Notes: generated by a model not told the origin, from the letters alone. A stretch of 64,000 nucleotides of DNA from Vicugna pacos (GCF_048564905.1 NC_132996.1:53046501-53110500); one strand, 5' to 3'; shown: positions 1-13,208, counted from the first letter of the stretch. Numbers and translations: made by a program.

Positions 1-995
1 TCTTGGTTGCTTTCAGGTTTTGGGAGTTATGACTGAAGCTACTATAAACATCCATGTGCAGGTTTTTGTTTGGTTGTAAGTTTTCAGCTCCTTTGGGTAA
101 ATGCCAAGGGGCACTATTGATGGATCTTACGGGGAGAAGTATGTTTAGTTCTGTAAGAAACCTCCAAACTGCCTTCCAAAGTAGCCGCATGATTTTGCAT
201 ACCCCCAGAAATGAGTGAGAGTCCCTGTTGCCGTATGTCCTCTCCAGCAGTTGGTGGTGTCAGTGTTCTGGATTTTGGCCATTCTTATTGGTGTGTAGTG
301 TCACCTAATTTTAACTTGCATTTCCCTACTGGCATATGACGTTGAGTCTTTTCACTTGCTTATTTGTCATCTGTATGTCTTTAGTGGGGTGTCTACTAAG
401 GTGTTTGGCACATTTTAAAATTGGGTTTGAATTTAAAGAGTTCTTTGTATATTTTGGGTAATAGTCCTTTACCAGATGTATCTTTTGCAAGTGTTTTCTC
501 CCATTCTGTGGCTTTTCTTTTCATTCTCTTGTCGGTGTCTTTTGGAGAGCATAAGGTTTTAATTTTAATGAAGTTCAGCTTATCAGTTATTTCTTTCATG
601 GGTTGTGCCTTTAGTGTTGTATCTGAAAAGTCATCACCATATCCAAGGCCATCTAGGTTTTCTTCTGTGTTATTTTCTGGGAATTTTGTAATTTTGTGGT
701 TTTCACTTAGATCTGTGATCCATTTTGAATTAATTCTTGTGAAGGGTGTAAGGTCTGTGTCTAGATTCTTTTTATTTTGTATAATTTTTTTTTGCATGTG
801 GATGTCCAGTTGTTCCGGCACCCTTTGTTGAAAAGGCTGTCTTCGCTCCATTGTTTTATCTGTGCGCCTTGGTCAAAGATGAGTTAACTATACTTATGTG
901 AGCCTGTTTGTGGACTCTCTGTTCTATTCCATTAGTCTATTTGTATATATATTTTTTCACCAATACCATACTGTCTTGATTATTGTAGTTGACTT
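1..995 (-). mobile_element. Old LINE-1 3' portion, antisense, cut by window edge
   Basis: The stretch reads as the reverse complement of the 3' end of an ancient mammalian L1. It has the characteristic run of phrases about a slow decay of T-rich 3' UTR text, for example ccaataccatactgtcttga near 960-980. Open frames of 136 and 151 codons overlap on the two strands around 396-851 and are by-products of this low-stop repeat, not genes. The L1 3' end lies beyond the left edge of the window. Subfamily not assigned. Confidence 0.75.
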
Positions 996-1329
996 GATTT
1001 TAAAACAGTTCATTAAAAACAGTTACATCAATAAAAATACATACCACTCTTTAAGCCTAGTCATTACCTGACTATAACATTTTTCATTTCTTCGTACTCT
1101 ATCCTAATTTTTATCCAAACATATATACGTGTTTACTTAGTTATAATAAGAATGTATTTAAATTGTTTTTTCCTTTCTAGTGTACCATTATTTCATTTAT
1201 GCTGTGAAATGTATATTTTATTTCCACTTTTACCATTTTTAATAGTTTCCTAAAATTCCATTCAGTAAATGTAACATAATTTATCAGACCATTCACTACT
1301 GTTTGTCATTTAATCGGTTTCTCTGTAGC

Positions 1330-1505
1330 TTAGACGCAGTGAGCAGCAGTAGAGAGATCTGGATTTGAGTCTGCTCTGTCACTTACTAGGCGAATGGTCT
1401 TTTAGAGCTTCAGTTTCCTTATCTCTGAAGCAAGGACAATACCTGCCTTATCGTGAGGAGGAATTGATATAAACTGTCTGGTATAAAGAGTGTACTCAAG
1501 AAATC
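1330..1505 (+). mobile_element. MIR SINE
   Basis: Diverged but recognisable MIR: a tRNA-like head with a B-box-like ggatttgagtct, then ctgtcacttac, then cagtttccttatct and the AT-rich tail. The copy is sense to IFTAP and lies in its 5' intron. Confidence 0.65.
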
Positions 1506-1510
1506 TTGTG

Positions 1511-3691
1511 TGATGGTGCCATAAATTATTTGTATAAGTGAATATTTTCATTTTTTGCAAAATTTTAGGATATATTTTCAGAGTTTTTAAAAACGGACAT
1601 GTAGCTCAGTTGTTTGGCTGTTTCTTATCATTTGAAATGTTGGTCCATTCTTTAAAAGAGCATCACCATCTCTTCTAGTTATGGTTTTTTCTTTGCCTGC
1701 AAAGGAGTATTGGGTTATTTCCCTAACCTACTTATGGTGTCATATAATGATTATGGCACTTGAAATTCCAGCGTCAGTGACAGCTCTCATAAAATTGACA
1801 TATTGAGTATCTCCACAGTAAATACAAAATAAGAAATACAACATAGAAACCAGGGGTAGGTTTAGGGGACTGTTTTAACCTTCGCATTTTACTAACACCA
1901 GAAAATAGGCAGTTTGTTACTGAATGGTTTAGCTGTCTCCTGAAGAAACTGGAAATTAGCAACACATTTGGAAATGGGTTTTAAAATCTTAAGCCCTTGC
2001 CACACATTAGGAGAGCATTAGACGTGCACTGATAGTGATCTCAGTCAAGGTTCCCAGCCTGCCAAAGTCCTCAGCATAGAAACTAAATGTGAAATAGTGA
2101 ACAATATTTTTTAAGCATCTGCTATGTACAGAGTCATGTGGAGAATTTGGAAAAAAAAATCACACACAGATCTTGCCCTTAAGGAACATGCATGATAGCA
2201 GGACAAAGCAGCTTTTGATTGTAGATAAACATGTTTTACCTTCTTCCTATATTTACCCTTTCTTAAAAGTTCTTGAAAGTTCACCAAGAAATCACAATTA
2301 TAGGTTACTCAACCCATTCTTAAACCTTGGGGCAGAGTCAAATTCAAGCTTCTACTGAAATGTATTGGTATCTTCTACCTTAAATCCAAAGACAGTGGGC
2401 AATGAAAGAATACAAGTGAGTGTCATTACAGAGTAAAATAATTTTTACTCCACAGCGGAAATAAAAAAAACTTAGTAATGGAATATACTGACATGGTAAT
2501 TGAATGAAAAGGAAGCATAATTGGAGAAAATTAGAACGTTAGAGATGGAAGATAACTTCAAGTCCAGTGCGTCTGTATTTACATTCAAACTGCTTAAGAC
2601 TAGAAACGTTAAGTAACTTGACGAGGGTCACCCGCTGCAGGGGTGTGTGTACGTGGTGAGTTGAGGAGGGCGGGGGGGGGGAGCACAGTTTTGTGAACTC
2701 ATGACAGTGTTTCTCAGGAAATGCAGTGACTTCTCAAGCATTTCCATCCCTGTTTTATAAATGGAGAAACAACCTAAATGACATTGTTGCTCAATGAGTT
2801 ATCAAGTGTTTGAAATAAGGTCGGTGGCAGCTGTTCATGCATTCAGGGAGGCATAGACAATTTTTACTTTTTAAATAAGTGGCTGATTTCTAAGGAAATA
2901 ATGTAAATAGTGTAGGAAAGGGAGATGTTTGGCTAGTTGAATGAATCCCACCGTGGGAGCCACGACTGAAACTAGTGAGGAGAAAAGAGGAAGGAAAAGG
3001 AAGCACATAGAAGGAAGCAATCTCCAGTTAGTATGATGGATTGGCAAGAGAGGAACATGACAAGTGACTTGTCGCTTTTTATTTAAAGCGATTAATTAAA
3101 TACAGCCACCTGACCAGACCTCTCTGATTTAAAGTAGACTCTTAGCTATTAAAAAAAAATGGAGAAGAGTTTCAGAGTTGTTTTACAGTGTCGTACTAGA
3201 AAGAAAATGCACTTGAAATTTTTATTTTTAGAGAAAGGAATTTGTGTTTAATTTTTTAATTTCTACATTTGAGTATAGAAACCATGTTAGCAAAAAGAAA
3301 TTGGTTATATCTAGGTGTGTGTGTAATAATGTGTACATTGAGATAAAATTGCAAATAAAGTGCTGAGAAATTGGAGGCTAGGGAAGCACTATATTACTTC
3401 TTAAAGGCCATTTATTATTCCACAGTCATTGGAATTTAGAATCAAAAATCGCTGAGAAATCCAGCTTTAAAATCTTCTTTTAAGAGAATGTCAGATGAAA
3501 AGGTTGATTTTATTTGCAAGATCTGGCATTTCGAAACATTTACAAATGAACTCCTAAAAGCAGGGTTGATTTAGTTTGGTTGGTTTACACCTGCTCCTAA
3601 CTAGCTGTGCAGATGTTGCTTTAAAGTAGGCTTCCTGGTATTGTGAAAGTACCGTGCCCTGTGCACGTGGTCAGCAGCTGGGACACTGGAG
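1511..3691. other. Intronic sequence without a recognised gene
   Basis: AT-rich single-copy-looking DNA. A weak antisense MIR core (gttaagtaacttg near 2610) lies at about 2535-2640, and a G-run lies near 2670. No splice-flanked coding segment or RNA gene was seen. Confidence 0.5.
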
Positions 3692-3705
3692 AGAAGGGGA
3701 TAAGT

Positions 3706-4463
3706 GGATAAGTTTTTTTTTTTTTGGTATATTCTTTATTTTTTTTAACATTTTTAATAGATTTATAGTCATTTTACAATGTTGTGTCAAATTCCAGTGT
3801 AGAGCACAATTTTTCAGTTATACATAAACATACATATATTCACTGTCACATTTTTTTCTTTGTGAGCTACCATAAGATCTTGTATATATTTCCCTGTGCT
3901 GTACAGTATAATCTTGTTCATCTATTCTACAATTTTGAATCCTGGTCTATCACTTCCCACCCCCTGCCCCCTTGGCAACCACAAGTTTGTATTCTATGTC
4001 TATGAGTCTATTTCTGTTTTGTATTTATGCTTTGTTTGTTTATTTGTTTGATTTTAGCTTCCACATATGAGCGATCTCATATGGTATTTTTCTTTCTCTT
4101 TCTGGCTTACTTCACTTAGAATGACATTCTCCAGGAGCATCCATGTTGCTGCAAATGGCGTTATGTTGTCCGTTTTTATGGCTGAATAGTATTCCATCGT
4201 ATAACTATACCACATCTTCTTTATCCAGTTATCCATTGATGGACATTTAGGCTTTTCCATGTCTTGGCTATTGTAAATAATGCTGCTATGAACATTGGGG
4301 TGCAGGTGTCATTTTGAAGTAGGGTTCCTTCTGGATATATGCCCAGGAGCGGGATTCCTGGGTCACATGGTAAGTCTATTCCTAGTCTTTTGAGGAATCT
4401 CTATACTGTTTTCCACAGTGGCTGCACCAAACTGCATTCCCACCAGCAGTGTAGGAGGGTTCA
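3706..4463 (-). mobile_element. Young 5'-truncated LINE-1, antisense, with target-site duplication
   Basis: A poly(T) run from 3713 (the poly(A) tail seen from the other strand) is followed by the reverse complement of a lineage-specific L1 3' end, truncated at about 4463. The 14-base target-site duplication agaaggggataagt is exact, at 3692-3705 and 4464-4477. On the left side an extra ggataag repeat sits between the duplication and the poly(T). The sequence is very close to the L1 piece at 26004-26237, so both come from the same recent subfamily. The style resembles camelid L1s as I remember them. Confidence 0.88.
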
Positions 4464-4477
4464 AGAAGGGGATAAGT

Positions 4478-5499
4478 TTAAGGGTGGATGCCTTTGTGGC
4501 ACAGTTGTTCTGCAACACAGATAAAATGAGCATTGATGGGACATGGCATCCCATGTGAAAGTGGGATTACAATTGAGCTAATGAATCTTTTATGATTGAA
4601 ATCTCATCACATGATTATAGAGCTATAAAGTTGACTTAGAAACTCTACTACCTTATGGATTCACAGCTTTATCATGGACCCTGAAAACAATGTTCACTGA
4701 AACACTCACTGATACTGCCCATAACTCATGGATGTACTTAATCACATTTCTAAGGATAGGAGATCAATTTTGAATATGGTTGAAATATGTGTATTGTGTG
4801 TTTGTCTTGATAAAATGTAGTAGTGTAGAGGTCAATTAATATGCTTGTAGGAGTTTTGTTAGGGGGTAAAGGAAGAGTATTTAGTTGTTGTGATTACACA
4901 AACTCTTACAGTTTTCAAAAAAGTAAACAAAGATGGTAGTGGAAAGGTGATCTTCCTGTTTTCCTGAAATTTGTCTTATGGGTTTATCCTTCAGCTTCCA
5001 TATCCACAGGTAATTTGCTTTAAAAAAAAAAACAATAGGAAGTTCGAATGCTTAAGTGTTTGCATTTCTGTTTAATGGAATTAATAACTGTGTAATTGAA
5101 AACAGTCTAATAGTCAGTTGACCTGCCTCAGTGCGTCAACATAGACATTTCTGGATTGAATTAAATAGCTTGGAGGAAGACTATATTTTGAGGAAATAAA
5201 ATTGATTTTATACAGTCTGTTGATGAACAGCAAAGCTTAATGAATGATGGCCTTAAGAAACCTCATTACAGTGGCTTGGATGGATGAGCAGGAAAGGGAA
5301 GCAGATTTTTCAAAAGGAAAGTTTCTGCTTAAACATTAATTTCATAGATTAGTACTATTCCCATCCCCAGAGCTTTTGGCAACAGGAAAACAATGAACAC
5401 GCCCAAATTCCAACATTCTTGGTAAACTTTTAGTGATAATTTTCTGTTCCTAAATTTCTTTTGCCTTAACTGGCTTACCTTTCTTCTCCTGCTCCTTCA
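4478..5499. other. Intronic sequence, nothing recognised
   Basis: AT-rich DNA with no splice-flanked coding segment and no repeat family that I can name. Confidence 0.5.
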
Positions 5500-5713
5500 G
5501 CTCCTTTTAAAACTTTTAATTTTGAAATATAGATCCACAGGCTAGACTTGCATGAAGTTGCAAAGAAATGTCCAGGGAGATTCCATGCCACTTTGCTCCA
5601 GCCTTTTGCAATGTTTACATCTTGTATGAATGTAGGATAACAGACATTCTGGGGAATTGATATTGGTACAATCCACAGAACATACTCAGATTTCACAAGT
5701 TATATGTACACTC

Positions 5714-5765
<52 letters not shown>

Positions 5766-6900
5766 CTCAACTGTATCACGTGTATAACCTTGCATAACCA
5801 CCGCCACAATCACAGCACTCAGCTGTACCACCATTACAAGATGTGTTACCCCTTTATAACTACACCCATCCCCTGCCCCTTCCCTGACTCTAGCAACCAT
5901 TAATCTGTTCTCCATCTTCCTAATTATGTTATTTCATGTTAAACAAATGGACTCATGCAGTATGTATGTAGTCTTTTGAGACTGGCTTTTTTCACTTAGT
6001 ATAATTTCTTCATGGCTCATCCAAGTTATTGCGTGAATCAATAGTTTCTTCCTTTTTATTGCTGAGTATGAATTCCATGGTATGGATGTACAGCTGTTTA
6101 ACCATTTAGCCATGAAGGGACATTTCAGTATTTTCTAGTTTTGGGCTATTACAAATAAAGCTGCTACAAACATTGGTGTACATGTTCTTACATAGAAGTA
6201 AGTCTTCATTCTCTGGGATAAATGCCCAATAGTGCGATTGTTAGTGTGTATGGTAAGTCCATTTTTAATTTTGAAAGTAACTGCCAAACTATTTTCCAAG
6301 TGGCTATATCATTTTACATTGCCACCAGCCATTATGAGTGATCCAGTTTCTCTGTATGCTTGCCAGCTGGATCACTCTTTAAAAATATGTTTCTCTGTAT
6401 GCTTGCCAGCATTTGGTGTTATCAACATTTTTCATTTTAGCCATTCTGGTAAGTGTGTAGTGGTATCTCAGTGTGGTTTTAATTTGCATTTCTCTGATGG
6501 TTCATGATACTGAATGTCTTTTCATGTGATTGTTTGCCATTTATATATCCTCTTTTGTGAAATGTCTGTGAATGTCTTTTATCTTTTTTGAATGGCACCT
6601 TTTTCTTTAACTTAGAGTTTTGAGAGTTCCTTATATATTCTATATGCTAGCCCTTTATTGGGTATCTGATTTATAAATACAATGTTTCTTTCATCATCTT
6701 AATAGGATGTTTCACAGAGCAAAGTTTTAAATCTTGATGAGGCTTATTTATCAATTTTTCTTTTATAACTCATGCTTTGAGTATCAAGTCTAATAACTCT
6801 TTGCCTTGTCTAATGTCCTAAAAAACTTTTCCTGCTTCCTTCATAAAATCCAGTCTTGCCTTTATATGATTTTAATGTTCTTATTCCTAGTACATCCTTC
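5500..6900 (-). mobile_element. Ancient LINE-1 3' region, antisense
   Basis: Reverse complement of an old L1 3' UTR and terminal ORF2 region, with familiar phrases such as tcacttagtataatttctt and gaattccatggtatgg. It carries a TG microsatellite at 5715-5763. It also has an internal direct repeat: tctctgtatgcttgccagc occurs within 6347-6367 and again within 6390-6410. Boundaries are approximate. Confidence 0.75.
5715..5763. repeat. (TG)n microsatellite
   Basis: Uninterrupted TG dinucleotides for about 49 bases inside an old L1. The antisense poly-histidine/threonine frame over it is an artefact of the repeat. Confidence 0.97.
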
Positions 6901-7628
6901 ATTTTAAGATAATTTCACTAAGTTTCATGTTGTTCTAATTTTAACAAATAATCATGAAACAGGTTATCAGAGTCATTCCTGTTGCAAAAGTGGAGTCTTG
7001 AGTAGAATACATAGATTATAATCCTCTTTGGGGAAGAGACTAGCTCTGTTTCTGTTATGGCAACCTTTGGGATATCTATGTTCATAGTAAGCATGGACTG
7101 AACCCACTTTTTTTTTTTATTAGATGTGGTTTGTTACTGTGGGTGTGGGTATCTTCTCTTTCTCTTTTCTTTAAGGTGAGATTTTTATCAAGGAAAAGGT
7201 ATAACAAACTTGCCTGCTTCCAAGGCCTCTGCACAGATAACAATATATAACTTCTCTCTTCCAAAACTTCATAGTCAGGGGTCATCTCTGTGCCTCTCCT
7301 CCCGCCTAGCAAATGCTTCCTTTACTACTCTCTGCAGAGGGCGTACCTGGGGGAATTATATAGAAGTCTAGATGCTCGTGCTGTCAACTTTTTTGGTGAT
7401 AATGGAGAATCCCATGCCTTTTAAGTGTTAGAAAAAGCTTGTTGGGAGAAGCTCATAACTTGAAGTGCAGTATATTCTTTGATGCTAGAATTGTTTTTAT
7501 CTCATCCTGATGAAAAATGGTAAAGGAATTTAGATCCTTTTCTGTTTCCTCAGAAGCTTTGTATTTATGCCTTTCTCTTTTCCTTTGTTTTCTTGTTTGT
7601 ATTGGTAGGTGTCTGAAACAGTGGTGCG

Positions 7629-7750
7629 TATATGTGTGTTTGTGTGTATGTGTGTGTGTGTGTATGTGTGTGTGTATATGTGTGTGTGCGTGTGTGTGTA
7701 TGTGTGTGTGTATGTGTGTGTGTGTATGTGTATGTGTGTGTGTGTGTATG
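7629..7750. repeat. (TG)n microsatellite with TATG interruptions
   Basis: About 120 bases of TG repeats broken regularly by TATG and one TGCG unit. Three overlapping valine/cysteine-rich frames on + and one histidine-rich frame on - come only from this repeat. Confidence 0.96.
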
Positions 7751-8702
7751 CTCTGCCTCAAGGTATTTTGTATGTTATTGGGGTACAGGATGTAATTGTA
7801 GTCAAAGATACGGATACACCCAACCGGGGTGAGATTGCTGCTTTTTTGCTAAATTCCTAATAACTTCATGTATGCCTTAAAAATCATAAGCATGAGCATT
7901 TCATTACTCTTTATGATATGGGAACCACAAGATACTGCTCATCAGTAGACAAAAACCTCATTGAAATTTTCTTTCCCAGATTCATTCATTTGTTTTCTAT
8001 GGTTGGATTAGATGACCTTTAGATTTCTCTCAGCTCTGAGACTCTGGCAGTTTCTGTCATTGGATTTCTTTCTCTCTTCTTAATATTTTCTAAATGACAT
8101 AAAAATATTATATGATGCAAAATCATTGTTCAGTCATGACATGAGAAGTCGAGTCTCTTTTATCATATAAATAAATCTGTACGTTTACAATGTAATTTGG
8201 TCTTTTGAGATTTGCCGATTTTCCAAAGTACAAAAAGGAAACCTAGCCTGTGAAGTGCCAAGGTTGATGGTTTCATTCCTCAGGCGAGGTGAATTATTTT
8301 TAAACTATCCCATTTTACCTTTCACCACAGCAGAGCTTCTAATTGGGCAGAACTATGAGAATTTGAGAAAGTGAGTTTTGATAGACCCTGCAAAACTCTT
8401 TAAAAATATGTTATTATTTATTACTTTCAAGTATCAGTGGTAAACATCACAGTTTAAAAAAAAACCTTTTTTTTTTTTTTGCAGACATACAACTCTGTGC
8501 TGTTAAAAAGCAGGTTGTGTACTTTGAGAAGAGACTAGCTCAGGGCGACTTGTGTCTTAAGGGTTACCACTGAGTCTCTGAAAGTTGTGTTCAGGTCAGG
8601 TAAGTCACATTAAGCAGGGCTCTGAAGATAAGCATCAAAAGCATCAAAGATGTGCTAAATCAGTGGTGGTAATTCCACCTATCATGTTTCATGATGGTGT
8701 CT
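7751..8702. other. Intronic sequence, nothing recognised
   Basis: AT-rich DNA with A- and T-runs near 8455-8481. No coding segment with splice sites was seen. Confidence 0.5.
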
Positions 8703-9650
8703 GTAACGGAGCAGGACTCTGTGGGGCCTTCCGGGACAAACCCCCCACACCCCTACCCCACCATGTCCTCCACCTGCCTCTTTTCTGTAAAAAGGCTTTA
8801 GTCTCCGAGACCTTCCCTTAGTTCCAAAGAGCAGATTTAAGCATCTAACTAAGGAAGTGAGGGAACTCAGAAACAAAGGAAAAACAAACCTGACATAATC
8901 TTTTCCATGACTGTTAGCTTGAACTGATGTCTTGCTTTATGACCCCAATCTGTCGAGATAATGTCCTGTGGCTTCAACCAGCTGGCCCCAAGCAGATCTG
9001 AGACTGATGACATGGGAAGGGTCAGTTAAAAACTGAAACTCCTAAACCATCATGAAGGCTCTAAGTAAATAATAAAATGTCTCATCCATTGCTTTTGCCC
9101 ACTCCTAGAAAAAAAATTACAAAAGACAAACATTTGCCCCTTTTCCATAGAAGGATTGACAGTGGGGGGTTATAGCCATAGCGTAAGCTGCTCCATCTTG
9201 AGCAGCACAGATTTTCAAACTTACATGCATTTTCCTTTCCTGCGAACCCTGGCATGTCTTAGAGCTATTTTGATAATGACTAGTTGACTAGGAGAGAGCT
9301 AACCTTGCTTGCTTAAGAATCCCAGAAACTAACCTCAAGGACACGGTAACAGAACGACCCTGAATTGAAGATTACCTACACCACCACATGGCCAGCTTCG
9401 AGACGCTTATCAGCGCTGACTGCGCTGTTCTGCACATGGGCCCCTACCTGTACACCCCTGAAACTCCCCTTTAAAACCTTTGTCTCCTAACCAGCGACTT
9501 GAAGATGGTCTTAGGACGTTAGTCCACCATCTTCCCAGGTTGCTGGCCTCCTGAATAAAGCAACTTTCCCTTTTCTACCAACACTTGCCTCTCTAGTATT
9601 GGCCTTTTGAGTGGTAAGCAGCTGAACTTGGATTTGGTTCTGGCCTCGTT
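8703..9650 (+). mobile_element. Probable solo LTR of a class I (gammaretrovirus-like) endogenous retrovirus
   Basis: The layout fits an LTR read on +. There is a long U3-like stretch, a TATA-like cccctttaaaacc near 9468, a poly(A) signal in ctgaataaagcaact near 9552, and a U5-like pyrimidine-rich end with cttgcctctcta and ttggccttttgag near 9585-9610. No internal gag, pol or env sequence is seen on either side, so it appears to be a solo LTR, old and decayed. The family was recognised by layout only, the ends are approximate and the subfamily is unknown. Confidence 0.55.
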
Positions 9651-12149
9651 TGGTTATATATCCTTTCAGAGGGCACATGACACTAACTGGCTTGGGCAGT
9701 TGTTAGTTATTTATTATTTGATAGTAGAGAATGGGACTTCAGGGAGGTTATGTGATTTTCTTGCTCTTAGTGACCTGGTAAGAAAAGAACCCTGTTCCTA
9801 ACCAAGCCTGTGGTCTTCCTGTGAAGTTTATGGTCCAAGCAGGGCAGTGCATCCTCCCAGTGTTTCCTACTGGAGGCTGTGATTGTGAAAGTGTTACTTA
9901 TGATCTACTAGTAGATATTTATACACACTTACTTATCAGCACAATATATTCTGACTCTTTTATGTGGAGCATTAAGCCTTAACACAAAAACTAAACCAAA
10001 AAAAAAAAAAATCCTGTTATCCAGGCAAGTTTCTCTCTCTCTCTCTTCCTTTTTCTCTTTTAGAAAAATACTTCATGATAAAAACACAAACTACTGTGAA
10101 TGGTAACTGAAAAAGCATTGCTTCCTTCTAGAAAACCACTAGGATTTGCATAAACCACTTGACTGTCTGGTAAATGATTATCTGCCCTGTCAGTCTCTGG
10201 GGACTTTTAATGAGAGGTTATTTGTATTTTTGCTGATAAGGAAAGTTCTAAATTTGAAGGTGGATATTTGTTAAACTCTTTAATGACAGTTTGTAAAACT
10301 GGATTCTCCAGAAGTCTTTTAAAAAGTCAGTAAAAAACGTAACCCCTTCTGTATTTTGATAACCACGTGAATGAAATGAAAGGCATTGAAAGATTTTGAG
10401 TTTGTGCTGTGCACAGCCTATTAATTATTTCCCTTTAGTAAAACTGAGATGTGTTAAGGCTAACTACTCAAAATGTTACCAGTTTGAGAACTGCAAAGAA
10501 AGTTTCAAGGAATTTCTATTATCGCTGTTAAAGCATTCATGAGAAGACATTTACAGCAATATAAAATACAGCCTGGCAGCTTCTGTTTGGTATTTGCTTG
10601 CTGAAGTAGATTACCTGAGATGGTTTGAGGAAGAGACTGCTATAATACAGTGTTGGAATTTAGTTGGGGTACCTCTGGAAAAGCAGATTGATTTGACATT
10701 CTTGTAATTAAGAACATGTCCTACTGATGGTTAAATAATAGCCACCTTTGAATTTATCCTTATTTATGATCTAGCAACTCCGGGCGTAATATATTAAACT
10801 TTGGATTGCTGAAGCCTGGCAGTGTTACAGGTAAATTTGCATAAACTATAGCTGGTGCCTCTTCCTATGTCTAATTTTCAGGTACCAGTAGCTTGAAACA
10901 TTTTCTTTCATTTTGAGTTGGTGCATAGCTGTGCCTTTTATTTCACTTGGACTTTTACAACATCATGTTTTATCTAGGGTTGTGATGCATCATAAATTCT
11001 CTTGATTGACCTTTAGGTAACGTTGGTACCTTCAGAGTCAAAGGGGTCACAGTCAAAACAGGTCTTTGTGTAGACAAAAGACAGAGCACTAAGACTGATC
11101 CATCCTTGTCCTCATCCTCATCCTCATGACCACCAACCACCATCAGCAGTTCTTGAGGCCCCATGTGTACTCATTTCATCCTCGTAACAATCTTAGGAGG
11201 TACTTGTAGCTTCACAGTTCCTATTTAAAACCCTTGGGGTCAGATGTGTATCAGATTTCAGAATTTTTTGGAGTTTAGAAATGTAATCAGGGCAAATGCC
11301 ACATGTTACAGGAAATCTCCAGTGGGGTCTGGGAAAGCACCCATTATTTTTTTCAGGAAAACATGCATAGTTACACTATTCATACTGAATAAATGAAAGC
11401 CATAAATACTTTCATGTTAATTCAGGTCAGGTCTTGCCACTAAATGAATTTGGGTATCATCTTATGAATACATTACTTTTCCTGAGCTTTTTGGTAAATA
11501 CCAAATAAATAAAGTTAATAACGGATACCAGATTTTCACCCTTATTTTGGAAATACAGAAGAACCATGGTGCTTTCTCTTCTTGCTATATGGTATTGGAG
11601 AAACCCTCCTTTCTATTATCCTCCATGAATTACACTGGCCACTTAGGCTGTAATTATTCTCCAGCTTTCTGTAGATAGTCATTTTTCTGAAAGCTATGTA
11701 AGAATCATATTTCACACAGAATGAATGGAATTTAACAAGATGAAATATCACAACTAAAAGCAAAGTTCAAACTGTGCAAGGATTGAAGCACTGTGTCTTA
11801 GCTGACCAGCATTTAGTTAGTGGAGTATTCAATGGACTGACAGTGTGAATGGGCCACTATGTGAATATGATCATGAGGTGCAAGAGTGCCATATTTAGAA
11901 TGTGAGTTAGTCAAGTCTCATTGTATCCAGACCTCCTCTGGAGTCTTGTCTTCATTTCCGGATGGCATATTTTAAAGGGATGCAGGCAGTGTGAAGTTGC
12001 TTCCAGGTAGATGGATCAGGAGGGTGAAAAGATTTGAAGCCATGTCATATTAGGTACAGGTACAGGGGGTTGGGCAGGTTTAGTTGAGTGTTTTGTCAAC
12101 TTCCAGCAATATTTGAATATAGTACCTGCTCAAATGGGTAATTTAAGCT
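9651..12149. other. Intronic sequence, mostly unassigned
   Basis: A short CT run lies near 10032-10047. The stretch 11880-12060 looks like a decayed ancient interspersed repeat whose family I cannot name. The rest looks single-copy and holds no supported exon. Confidence 0.45.
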
Positions 12150-12430
12150 TACAACTGATGGACGGCCAGCTCTGTGCCACACCCTGAGCTACAAAAAGGT
12201 ATGGAGACTTCCTTTCTCAGGCTTTGAATCTAATAGAGGACACAGAAGTGTACACAGCCATTTCCAACCCAACATAATAAGCATAACAGTAGACACAGAA
12301 TAGAGGGGCAGCAGAGAGAAACTATGATTTGCTTTTTCTGGGGTGATGGGAGATGGAAAACTAAAGCCTTCAGAGAGAAACTGAATTCTGAACTGCGTTT
12401 TGAAAAGGAATTTTGTTTAAGTGAATGAAG
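12150..12430 (-). mobile_element. LINE-2 fragment, antisense
   Basis: Diverged reverse complement of an L2 3' region, with motifs such as ctctgtgccacaccctgagctac and the usual run of events towards a gtgatggg/gagaagattgag stretch. Boundaries are approximate. Confidence 0.5.
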
Positions 12431-12699
12431 TGAGAAGATTGAGAAAGGACAGAATAGGCTTGTTCAAATAGTTGGAAGGATATGATGTATAGAAAAGATC
12501 AAAATTATACAGTCCCATCTCAAGGCTCAGGGACCAGTTGGGATAGGGTACAGGGAAATGGATTTAGACCCAATTTTAGGAGGAGGCTTTAACAAAGGCT
12601 CCAAAGGCTTCTTCCAGAGTCCCCAGACCCTGGATGTGTTGAAGCACACACAAGTCTACAACAGTGTGGAAGGAGGGGTGTGTCATGCAATGTATAGAG

Positions 12700-12860
12700 A
12701 AACAGTGAGGTGCTTAAGGGCATGGGTTCTAGGATCAGATGTCTAGAAACAGCACTTCTACCTATTCTGTATCTGGGCTAGAATTGTTATGAAATTAACA
12801 TTAAAGTGCTCAGAATAGTATCTGGTACCCAGTAAGTGCCAAATAAGTTGTCGTCTTTGG
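12700..12860 (+). mobile_element. MIR SINE
   Basis: The 5' part matches a MIR head (cagtgaggtgcttaagggca). The 3' part matches the MIR tail (agtgctcagaatagtatctg, then cccagtaagtgcc). It is old and diverged, and sits just upstream of the first coding exon. Confidence 0.6.
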
Positions 12861-13185
12861 ATGCGTGGTTGGTTGATTTACTCTTTGAAGTTCACCTCAC
12901 CTTGAAAGATTTTGAATTTCTAATTGTGTAACTGTGATAAAATTCCTGTGAATTAAGAAGATGGTATTAAGGAAACTGAAGCAAAAATGAAGTGAGAGTT
13001 AACAATTCAGCAGTTGAGGTATGAGTGAAAGTCTGGTCTCTTGAACTAGGGCTTATTGCTCTAGTAACTGTCTTGATCTGTCCTTTTGGGGCTTTGGAAT
13101 CCTTCCACCTACCCATCTAGGGTATTTTCAAGAGAGGTTGGTACTGCACAGCTCTCTGGAGCCCATGTTTTTCTTTGTCTCATAG

Positions 13186-13208
13186 ATGAAGTGGCCTTGT
13201 GAATAGGA
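13186..13208 (+). promoter_or_regulatory. Upstream ORF in the 5' leader of IFTAP
   Basis: The exon begins right after ctttgtctcatag with ATG, giving a six-codon frame (MKWPCE) that stops at TAG 13204-13206. Two bases later the main start codon begins. If this acceptor is used, the short frame would be translated first and the IFTAP start would depend on leaky scanning or reinitiation. The upstream ATG has its -3 context in the preceding, unseen exon. Confidence 0.6.

Noticed and set aside
396-851. Open frames of 151 codons (-) and 136 codons (+) over the same DNA
   Set aside because: Both lie inside an ancient antisense L1 3' region and show no protein family features.
7453-7860. Cysteine/valine-rich and histidine/threonine-rich frames
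   Set aside because: They are translations of the TG/TATG microsatellite at 7629-7750.
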